Part shown: in pieces, positions 1-4,139 of the stretch
Layout: the number at the start of each line of letters is the position of its first letter
How positions within the stretch are numbered: the first letter of the stretch is position 1
Assembly (NCBI GenBank): GCA_019117325.1
Contig: DWZY01000151.1
Span: forward strand, 1-5,910
From: Candidatus Brevibacterium intestinigallinarum
GTDB taxonomy: Bacteria; Actinomycetota; Actinomycetes; Actinomycetales; Brevibacteriaceae
DNA: 5,910 bases
Direction: 5' to 3'
Translations under genes and position numbers: made by a program
Notes under the pieces: model-generated
Databases searched by the model: none
What the model was told of the DNA's origin: nothing
The model's input: only the letters and a program-made list of their open reading frames with translations

Positions 1-532
1 CAAGAAGGCCACCGCCATCAACGCGGACCACATCCGGCTGCTGGACGAGGCGGACTTCCGCGCGCGCCTCGTGCCGTACCTGCAGGAGGCCGGGGTCGTC
101 TCCGACCCGGTGACGGAGGCGGAGGCGCACATCCTCGAGCAGGCCGCACCGCTCATCCAGACCCGCATGAACCTCCTGGGGGAGGCCCCGGACCTCGTGT
201 CCTTCCTCTTCACGGCCGATGCGGACCTCGAGCTGACCGAGGACGGTCTCAAGACCCTCAAGGACACCGCTCCCGAGGTCCTGGCCGCCTCGATCTCCCA
301 GCTCGAGTCCGTGGACGCGGACGCATGGAAGACCGACCGTCTCGAGGAGGTCCTCAAGGCGGAGCTCGTCGAGCGCCTCGAGATCAAGCCGCGCTTCGCC
401 TATGGCCCGCTGCGGGTGGCGGTGTCCGGCCGGCGCGTCTCGCCGCCGCTGTTCGAGTCGATGGAGATCCTGGGCAAGGACTCGACGCTCACCCGTCTGC
501 GGGCTCTGCGGGCGCATCTCGCGGCCGCCTGA
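1..532 (+). CDS. gltX: Glutamyl-tRNA synthetase, C-terminal part (5' end outside window)
   Basis: Class I cytoplasmic aminoacyl-tRNA synthetase that attaches glutamate to tRNA. The frame is open from base 2 and gives 176 residues before TGA at 530-532, roughly the last third of a protein of about 500 residues. The catalytic Rossmann fold with its HIGH and KMSKS signatures lies upstream of the window. What is visible is the helical C-terminal anticodon-binding region. Its best landmark is the block at fragment residues 129-158, running from IKPRFAYGPLRVAVSG to SPPLFESMEILG, which is close to actinobacterial GluRS, followed by TLTRLRAL near the end. The next genes downstream are tRNA-Gln and tRNA-Glu. 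Actinobacteria generally lack GlnRS and use a non-discriminating GluRS plus the GatCAB amidotransferase, so this enzyme probably charges both neighbours; that is inference, because the specificity residues cannot be judged from this fragment. Confidence 0.95.
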   Translation, partial: KKATAINADHIRLLDEADFRARLVPYLQEAGVVSDPVTEAEAHILEQAAPLIQTRMNLLGEAPDLVSFLFTADADLELTEDGLKTLKDTAPEVLAASISQLESVDADAWKTDRLEEVLKAELVERLEIKPRFAYGPLRVAVSGRRVSPPLFESMEILGKDSTLTRLRALRAHLAAA

Positions 533-558
533 TCGGCCCGGATACTGCCGCGCAGAAC

Positions 559-610
559 GGGGCCCTGAGCAGGTGACGGACGTCACCCGCTCAGGGCCCC
601 TTCTCGTTTT
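559..610 (+). terminator. Rho-independent terminator of gltX
   Basis: A perfect 12-bp outer stem (GGGGCCCTGAGC at 559-570 with its complement at 589-600) encloses, after one A/C mismatch, a 6-bp inner stem (572-577 with 582-587) and a GGAC loop. A pyrimidine-rich tail TTCTCGTTTT follows at 601-610. It begins 27 nt after the gltX stop, and this is the clearest stem-plus-U-tract terminator in the window. Confidence 0.9.
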
Positions 611-637
611 GCGCTGGGTCCGGAGCCCGTGTAGTGT
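609..637 (+). promoter_or_regulatory. Candidate sigma-70 promoter for the tRNA-Gln/tRNA-Glu unit
   Basis: TTGCGC at 609-614 and TAGTGT at 632-637 are separated by 17 nt, and the second fits the loose actinobacterial TAnnnT -10 pattern. Transcription would start near 644, leaving a leader of about 35 nt before tRNA-Gln. TGTTAT at 635-640 is an alternative -10. The -35 begins inside the last T residues of the gltX terminator, so the two signals are packed end to end. The assignment rests on position and weak consensus matches only. Confidence 0.45.
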
Positions 638-653
638 TATCTCTCGTTGCCAG

Positions 654-671
654 GGAGTTCTCCGGAGCTCC
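654..671 (+). other. Small hairpin in the tRNA leader
   Basis: GGAGTTC at 654-660 pairs with GAGCTCC at 665-671 (7 bp including one G-U) around the loop TCCG. It ends 7 nt before the 5' end of tRNA-Gln, so it may help present the precursor to RNase P or a processing endonuclease. Its function is not established by the sequence. Confidence 0.35.
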
Positions 672-678
672 TCAGCAG

Positions 679-750
679 TGGGGTATGGTGTAATTGGCAG
701 CACGAGTGATTCTGGTTCATTTAGTCTAGGTTCGAGTCCTGGTACCCCAG
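679..750 (+). tRNA. tRNA-Gln, anticodon CUG
   Basis: A 72-nt cloverleaf. The acceptor stem is TGGGGTA (679-685) with TACCCCA (743-749) and discriminator G750. The D arm is GTG/CAC (688-690 with 701-703). The anticodon stem is AGTGA (705-709) with TCATT (717-721), around the loop TTCTGGT, giving anticodon CTG at 712-714 after the invariant T. The T arm is CTAGG/CCTGG (726-730, 738-742) with loop TTCGAGT. CCA is not encoded; CGG follows the discriminator. The second anticodon-stem pair (28:42) is G-U rather than the Watson-Crick pair I expect in this family. It reads CAG codons; a separate tRNA with anticodon UUG must exist elsewhere for CAA. In organisms without GlnRS it would be charged with Glu by the upstream gltX product and then amidated. 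Confidence 0.95.
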
Positions 751-752
751 CG

Positions 753-792
753 GATGACCGCCAGGTCATCTCAGCCGAGTGAGCCATCACTC
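753..792 (+). other. Two small hairpins in the tRNA-tRNA spacer
   Basis: GATGACC (753-759) pairs with GGTCATC (764-770), and GAGTGA (777-782) pairs with TCACTC (787-792). Both close on the same four-base loop GCCA. They fill most of the 48-nt gap between the two tRNA genes. A role as processing sites in a shared precursor transcript is an inference; no promoter-like sequence is evident in the gap, which favours co-transcription of the two tRNAs. Confidence 0.4.
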
Positions 793-798
793 ACGCAG

Positions 799-871
799 GC
801 CCCCGTCGTCTAGTGGCCTAGGACGCCGCCCTCTCAAGGCGGAAACGGCAGTTCGAACCTGCTCGGGGGTA
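799..871 (+). tRNA. tRNA-Glu, anticodon CUC
   Basis: A 73-nt cloverleaf. The acceptor is GCCCCCG (799-805) with CGGGGGT (864-870), closing with a G-U pair, and discriminator A871. The anticodon stem CCGCC/GGCGG (826-830, 838-842) encloses CTCTCAA, so the anticodon is CTC at 833-835. The T arm is GGCAG/CTGCT (847-851, 859-863) with loop TTCGAAC. CCA is not encoded. The sequence closely follows the usual actinobacterial tRNA-Glu. It lies 48 nt after tRNA-Gln and is probably on the same transcript. It reads GAG codons, the dominant Glu codon in this GC-rich window. Confidence 0.96.
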
Positions 872-878
872 CAGATCG

Positions 879-921
879 GAAGCCCGATCCTCCATCACGG
901 AGGATCGGGCTTCGTCGTGTT
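879..921 (+). terminator. Rho-independent terminator of the tRNA unit
   Basis: A perfect 15-bp stem, GAAGCCCGATCCTCC (879-893) with its complement at 899-913, closes on the loop ATCAC. The tail GTCGTGTT is only moderately T-rich. It starts 8 nt after the tRNA-Glu 3' end. Confidence 0.85.
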
Positions 922-943
922 CGGAGGCGGACGCGCTCAATGA

Positions 944-985
944 GAATCGCGGGCTGCGGCGCTCCAGCGCCGCAGCCCGCGATTC
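944..985 (-). terminator. Long GC-rich hairpin, probable terminator of ndgR
   Basis: A perfect inverted repeat of 20 nt per arm (944-963 and 966-985) is separated by only CC, in practice a 19-bp stem with a TCCA tetraloop. It lies 30 nt beyond the ndgR stop on the minus strand and 31 nt past the tRNA terminator hairpin, so it sits where converging transcripts meet. It has no run of T on either strand, which is common for hairpin terminators in GC-rich actinobacteria. It could act in both directions. Confidence 0.7.
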
Positions 986-1014
986 GTGTCTCAGATCTGG
1001 GGGAGCGGTGCCCC

Positions 1015-1737
1015 TCAGCCCCGGGTGAGCGCGTCGGTGAGGACGCGCGCGGCCTCGATGACCGACTCCGCGTGGAGGCGACCCGGCTGACGGGTGAGGC
1101 GCTCGACCGGACCGCTGATCGACACGGACGCGACGACCCGATTGCTGGGCCCGCGCACGGGAGCGGACACGGAGGCGACACCGCGCTCGCGCTCCGCGAT
1201 CGACTGCGCCCAGCCGCGCCGGCGCACGCCGGAGAGCATCGTGGCGGAGAAGCGGGCTCCGCGCAGACCCGTGTGGAGGCGGTCCGGCTCCTCCCAGGCG
1301 AGCAGCACCTGTGCGGCGGATCCCGCGCGCATGCTCAGTGTCGCGCCCACCGGGACGGAGTCGCGCAGACCCACCGGGCGCTCGGCCGCGGCCACGCACA
1401 GGCGCAGATCGCCCTGCCGGCGGAACAGCTGCGCGGACTCGCCCGTGCGATCGCGCAGATGCGCCAGCACCGGGCCGGCCGCGGCCAGCAGGCGGTCCTC
1501 GCCCGCGGCGGATGACAGCTCGGCCAGGCGCGGGCCCAGGACGAAGCGGCCCTGCAGGTCGCGATTCACGAAGCGGTGATACTCGAGCGCGACCGCCAGG
1601 CGATGGGCCGTGGGGCGCGCCAGCCCGGTCAGCGAGACGAGCTCCGCAAGCGATGCGGGACCGGCCTCGAGGGCGGACAGGACGAGTGCGGCCTTGTCGA
1701 TGACGCCGACACCGCTGCTGCTGTTCGTGGATGTCAT
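1015..1737 (-). CDS. ndgR: IclR-family transcriptional regulator NdgR/LtbR
   Basis: A 240-residue DNA-binding regulator; IclR proteins are usually 230-270 residues. The N-terminal winged helix-turn-helix covers about residues 10-70: GVGVIDKAALVLSALE opens helix 1, SLAELVSLTGLARPTAHRLA is the HTH with its recognition helix near 39-55, and the wing ends at GRFVLGPRL. The IclR effector domain follows at about 85-240. The end, LTRQPGRLHAESVIEAA, is typical of the NdgR/LtbR/AreB group. These proteins are known in Streptomyces and Corynebacterium to regulate the divergent leuCD genes and other amino-acid pathways; the divergent leuC here supports the same role. The ATG at 1737-1735 is chosen because the protein starts there as in relatives. 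No Shine-Dalgarno lies before it, and a -10-like TAGATT ends just 7 nt upstream, so the mRNA is probably leaderless. Autoregulation is likely but inferred. Confidence 0.92.
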   Translation of the reverse strand: MTSTNSSSGVGVIDKAALVLSALEAGPASLAELVSLTGLARPTAHRLAVALEYHRFVNRDLQGRFVLGPRLAELSSAAGEDRLLAAAGPVLAHLRDRTGESAQLFRRQGDLRLCVAAAERPVGLRDSVPVGATLSMRAGSAAQVLLAWEEPDRLHTGLRGARFSATMLSGVRRRGWAQSIAERERGVASVSAPVRGPSNRVVASVSISGPVERLTRQPGRLHAESVIEAARVLTDALTRG

Positions 1738-1744
1738 GTCTCAC

Positions 1745-1774
1745 AATCTAGACAGTCCGTCATATGAGATGCAA
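1745..1774 (-). promoter_or_regulatory. Candidate ndgR promoter giving a leaderless mRNA
   Basis: On the minus strand TTGCAT (1774-1769) is followed after 18 nt by TAGATT (1750-1745), which fits TAnnnT. The intervening bases to the ATG are GTGAGAC, so the start site would fall at or next to the A of the ATG (1737). The lack of any Shine-Dalgarno before that ATG agrees with leaderless initiation. Confidence 0.55.
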
Positions 1775-1783
1775 GTCCGCCAT
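1754..1783 (+). promoter_or_regulatory. Direct repeat AGTCCGYCAT, candidate regulator-binding sites
   Basis: AGTCCGTCAT (1754-1763) and AGTCCGCCAT (1774-1783) match at 9 of 10 bases, and their starts are exactly 20 bp apart, about two helical turns. The first lies between the -35 and -10 of the proposed ndgR promoter. The second touches its -35 and covers the -35 position of the proposed leuC promoter. A regulator bound here could control both genes. That it is the NdgR operator is inference; I do not recall a consensus precisely enough to match it. Confidence 0.4.
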
Positions 1784-1785
1784 TC

Positions 1786-1804
1786 AGAATTTCGACGGTA
1801 TTCT
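1786..1804 (+). promoter_or_regulatory. Candidate leuC -10 element within an inverted repeat
   Basis: TATTCT at 1799-1804 fits the TAnnnT -10 pattern and would start transcription near 1811, leaving a 5' leader of about 30 nt that holds the leuC Shine-Dalgarno. No convincing -35 is seen 16-18 nt upstream, as expected for an activator- or repressor-controlled promoter. The -10 overlaps an inverted repeat, AGAAT (1786-1790) and ATTCT (1800-1804) with a 9-nt spacer, which could be an additional operator. Confidence 0.35.
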
Positions 1805-1832
1805 TGTAGGCCACGACCACGGAGAACGCTTG

Positions 1833-1839
1833 GGAGGAG
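1833..1839 (+). promoter_or_regulatory. leuC ribosome-binding site
   Basis: GGAGGAG at 1833-1839 is the only strong Shine-Dalgarno upstream of the conserved N-terminus. GGAGG ends 4 nt before GTG 1842 and 10 nt before the in-frame GTG 1848; the AGGAG register ends 2 nt and 8 nt before them. The site therefore rules out the far-upstream ATG at 1764 but leaves the choice between the two GTGs open. Confidence 0.65.
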
Positions 1840-1841
1840 AC

Positions 1842-3407
1842 GTGACGGTGGGCAGAACACTGGCGGAGAAGGTGTGGGCGGACCACGTCGTCCGCAAGGG
1901 CGAGGATGGCGCTCCCGACCTCATCTACATCGACCTCCACCTGGTGCACGAGGTGACCAGCCCGCAGGCCTTCGAGGGCCTCCGGCTGGCCGGTCGTCCC
2001 GTGCGCAGGCCCGACCTCACGGTCGCCACGGAGGACCACAACACCCCCACGCAGGACATCGACCGCCCGATCGCGGACCCGACGTCCCGGAAGCAGATCG
2101 AGACCCTGCGCTCGAACGCGGAGGAGTTCGGCATCCGCCTGCACTCCCTGGGCGACGCGGAGCAGGGGATCGTCCACGTGGTGGGACCGCAGCTGGGCCT
2201 GACCCAGCCGGGCACCACCGTGGTCTGCGGCGATTCGCACACCTCGACCCACGGCGCCTTCGGAGCCCTGGCCTTCGGCATCGGCACCAGCGAGGTCGAG
2301 CACGTGCTGGCGACCCAGACGCTCAGCCTCAAGCCCTTCAAGACGATGGCCATCACCGTGAACGGCGAATTGCCGGAGGGATCGACCGCGAAGGACATCA
2401 TCCTCGCCGTCATCGCGAAGATCGGCACCGGCGGCGGCCAGGGCTACGTCCTGGAGTACCGCGGCGAGGCGATCCGGAAGCTGTCCATGGAAGCCCGGAT
2501 GACTATCTGCAACATGTCGATCGAGGCGGGCGCCCGCGCCGGCATGGTCGCGCCCGACCAGACGACGTTCGACTACCTGCAGGGCCGCGACCACGCACCG
2601 CGCGGCGCCGACTGGGACGCCGCGGTCGAGTACTGGTCGTCGCTGCGCACGGACGACGATGCGGAGTTCGACGCCGAGGTCGTCCTCGAGGCCTCCGACC
2701 TGGAGCCCTTCGTCACGTGGGGCACCAACCCCGGGCAGGGACTGCCGCTGTCCGCGAACGTGCCCGATCCCGCGGACTTCGCGGACGAGACGGACCGCGA
2801 GGCCGCAGAGAACGCGATCGCCTACATGGGCCTGACCCCCGGCACGCCGCTGCGCGACATCACGATCGACACGGTGTTCCTGGGCTCGTGCACGAACTCC
2901 CGCATCGAGGACCTGCGTGCCGCCGCAGACGTGCTGCGCGGTCGGCAGAAGGCGGAGAACATCCGCTTCATGGTGGTCCCGGGCTCCGCGCGCGTCCGCC
3001 TGCAGGCGGAGGAGGAGGGCCTCGACCAGGTCTTCAAGGCCGCCGGCGCGGACTGGCGCTTCGCCGGCTGCTCGATGTGCCTGGGCATGAACCCGGACCA
3101 GCTGTCCGAGGGGGAGCGCTGCGCCTCGACCTCGAACCGCAACTTCGAGGGTCGCCAGGGCAAGGGCGGCCGCACGCACCTCGTGAGCCCGCTGGTCGCG
3201 GCCGCGACGGCCGTCCGCGGGACGCTGTCGGCTCCCGTCGACCTGCCGGCGGCGGATCCCGAGGCCGTCGCCGCCTCCCGCGCTGCAGAGGCCCAGGCCG
3301 CCGCCGAGGCCCGGGCCCGTCCCGCACTCATCCCGCTGGCCGTCACCCCCGGCGCCGTCCGCGCGACCGGCTCGGGTGCCGCCGCTGCCGCTCCCAAGGA
3401 GGCCTGA
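1842..3407 (+). CDS. leuC: 3-isopropylmalate dehydratase, large subunit
   Basis: With LeuD it forms isopropylmalate isomerase, which converts 2-isopropylmalate to 3-isopropylmalate through 2-isopropylmaleate in leucine synthesis. It is cytoplasmic and binds a [4Fe-4S] cluster. Numbered from GTG 1842 the protein has 521 residues. Aconitase-type landmarks occur in order: EDHNTPT near 64, CGDSHTSTHGAFG near 129-141, and cluster ligands Cys350 (GSCTNSR), Cys410 and Cys413 (GCSMCLGMN), matching the familiar 347/407/410 pattern. The conserved fold ends near 464. A tail of 57 residues follows, 23 of them Ala, which makes the protein longer than the usual 465-475. The start is set by the Shine-Dalgarno at 1833-1839; GTG 1848 would remove two residues. 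The ATG at 1764 lies in the promoter region. leuD begins 2 nt after the stop. Regulation by the divergent ndgR product is likely. Confidence 0.96.
   Translation: MTVGRTLAEKVWADHVVRKGEDGAPDLIYIDLHLVHEVTSPQAFEGLRLAGRPVRRPDLTVATEDHNTPTQDIDRPIADPTSRKQIETLRSNAEEFGIRLHSLGDAEQGIVHVVGPQLGLTQPGTTVVCGDSHTSTHGAFGALAFGIGTSEVEHVLATQTLSLKPFKTMAITVNGELPEGSTAKDIILAVIAKIGTGGGQGYVLEYRGEAIRKLSMEARMTICNMSIEAGARAGMVAPDQTTFDYLQGRDHAPRGADWDAAVEYWSSLRTDDDAEFDAEVVLEASDLEPFVTWGTNPGQGLPLSANVPDPADFADETDREAAENAIAYMGLTPGTPLRDITIDTVFLGSCTNSRIEDLRAAADVLRGRQKAENIRFMVVPGSARVRLQAEEEGLDQVFKAAGADWRFAGCSMCLGMNPDQLSEGERCASTSNRNFEGRQGKGGRTHLVSPLVAAATAVRGTLSAPVDLPAADPEAVAASRAAEAQAAAEARARPALIPLAVTPGAVRATGSGAAAAAPKEA
3396..3402 (+). 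promoter_or_regulatory. leuD ribosome-binding site inside the end of leuC
   Basis: AAGGAGG at 3396-3402 is a full anti-Shine-Dalgarno match, 7 nt before the leuD ATG. It is formed by the last sense codons of leuC (Lys-Glu-Ala), inside the Ala-rich tail. Confidence 0.85.
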
Positions 3408-3409
3408 TC

Positions 3410-4006
3410 ATGGAGAAGCTGTCCGTCCACACGGGTGTCGGAGTGCCGCTGCGCCGGTCGAACATCGACACCGACCAGATCATCCCGGCCGTCTACCTCA
3501 AGCGTGTCACCCGCACGGGCTTCGAGGACGCCCTGTTCGCCCGTTGGCGGACCGAGCCGGACTTCATCCTCAACCACGAGGCCTACACGAACGGCTCCGT
3601 TCTGGTCGCGGGTCCGGACTTCGGCACGGGCTCCTCTCGCGAGCACGCGGTCTGGGCGCTGCACGACTACGGCTTCCGCGCGGTGCTCGCCAGCCGCTTC
3701 GGCGACATCTTCCGCGGCAACGCCGGCAAGGGCGGCCTGCTGGCCGCGCAGGTCGAGCAGTCGGACATCGAGCTCATCTGGAAGATCCTCGAGAACCACC
3801 CGGGCACGGAGGTGACGGTCGACCTCGTCGAGCGCGTCGTCACCGCGGACACGCTCACGGTCCCGTTCCAGATCGACGACTACACCCGCTGGCGCCTGCT
3901 GGAGGGGCTCGACGACATCGGGCTGACCCTGCAGCACGAGGAGGACATCCAGGCGTTCGAGCAGATCCGCCCGTCGCACAAGCCGGCGACCCTGCCGGTC
4001 CTCTGA
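3410..4006 (+). CDS. leuD: 3-isopropylmalate dehydratase, small subunit
   Basis: The small swivelling subunit of isopropylmalate isomerase, which completes the active site over the iron-sulfur cluster of LeuC. It has 198 residues, a normal length for bacterial LeuD. Landmarks are NIDTDQIIPA at 18-27, the substrate-contacting loop GPDFGTGSSREHA at 68-80, FGDIFRGNAGKGGLL at 97-111 and the C-terminal WRLLEGLDDIGLTL near 161-174. The ATG at 3410 is supported by a full Shine-Dalgarno at the right distance. The gene follows leuC with 2 nt between stop and start, so the subunits are almost certainly co-transcribed and translationally coupled, which suits a 1:1 complex. Two hairpins follow the stop, separating this unit from murA. 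Confidence 0.97.
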   Translation: MEKLSVHTGVGVPLRRSNIDTDQIIPAVYLKRVTRTGFEDALFARWRTEPDFILNHEAYTNGSVLVAGPDFGTGSSREHAVWALHDYGFRAVLASRFGDIFRGNAGKGGLLAAQVEQSDIELIWKILENHPGTEVTVDLVERVVTADTLTVPFQIDDYTRWRLLEGLDDIGLTLQHEEDIQAFEQIRPSHKPATLPVL

Positions 4007-4014
4007 CACGCAGC

Positions 4015-4049
4015 CCCGGGCAGGGCGCAGCCTGAGCGCCCCGCCCGGG
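4015..4049 (+). terminator. Hairpin terminator after leuD
   Basis: Bases 4015-4028 pair with 4036-4049: 13 pairs, almost all G-C, with one A/C mismatch (4022/4042), around the loop AGCCTGA. It starts 8 nt after the leuD stop. The following bases, CGAATCCGAT, are not a U tract, so its strength as an intrinsic terminator is uncertain. Confidence 0.65.
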
Positions 4050-4058
4050 CGAATCCGA

Positions 4059-4064
4059 TACGAT
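4059..4064 (+). promoter_or_regulatory. Possible -10 element for murA
   Basis: TACGAT fits TAnnnT and lies between the two hairpins of the leuD-murA gap. It would start transcription near 4071, inside the second hairpin, about 70 nt before the murA ATG. No -35 match is seen 17 nt upstream, where the first hairpin's 3' arm lies. GAATC (4051-4055) and GATTC (4062-4066) form a small inverted repeat over it. This is weak evidence. Confidence 0.25.
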
Positions 4065-4065
4065 T

Positions 4066-4094
4066 CACACGGTCGCCCGCCGGGCGACCGTGTG
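4066..4094 (+). terminator. Second hairpin in the leuD-murA gap
   Basis: CACACGGTCGCCCG (4066-4079) is perfectly complementary to 4081-4094; sterically this is a 12-bp stem with a 5-nt loop. The downstream bases CGTTGTCGC have few T. It either backs up the first hairpin as a terminator or, if murA starts transcription near 4071, would be partly inside its leader. The palindrome favours a bidirectional or back-up terminator. Confidence 0.5.
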
Positions 4095-4127
4095 CGTTGT
4101 CGCGCTGTGCGCGCGGTGTCCGACTCA

Positions 4128-4134
4128 GAGGGAG
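4128..4134 (+). promoter_or_regulatory. murA ribosome-binding site
   Basis: GAGGGAG at 4128-4134 ends 5 nt before ATG 4140. It selects this ATG over the in-frame GTG at 4092, which would lie inside the second hairpin. Confidence 0.7.
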
Positions 4135-4139
4135 CCCGA

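Noticed and set aside
402..782. A plus-strand frame running from the end of gltX through the terminator into tRNA-Gln
   Set aside because: It spans a terminator and a tRNA gene and has no protein-like composition.
818..1744. A 308-codon minus-strand frame covering tRNA-Glu and ndgR in another frame
   Set aside because: It reads through a tRNA gene and two hairpins, and its protein is Arg/Pro-rich noise, while the overlapping IclR frame is clearly real.
1764..1841. ATG at 1764 as the leuC start
   Set aside because: It would add 26 residues with no similarity to LeuC and would place the start inside the promoter/operator region without a Shine-Dalgarno; GTG 1842 or 1848 follows a strong one.
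1734..3179. A 481-codon minus-strand frame opposite leuC
   Set aside because: Complementary shadow of leuC; no recognisable domain and no ribosome-binding site considered credible.
1610..4006. A 798-codon plus-strand reading frame that runs across ndgR and leuC and ends as leuD
   Set aside because: Only the last 198 codons (leuD) encode recognisable protein. The first 600 are an out-of-frame, Arg/Pro/Gly-rich shadow of leuC and antisense to ndgR, open because stops are rare at this GC content.
4092..4139. GTG at 4092 as the murA start
   Set aside because: It lies in the 3' arm of a hairpin, and the extra 16 residues are outside the family N-terminus; ATG 4140 has its own Shine-Dalgarno.
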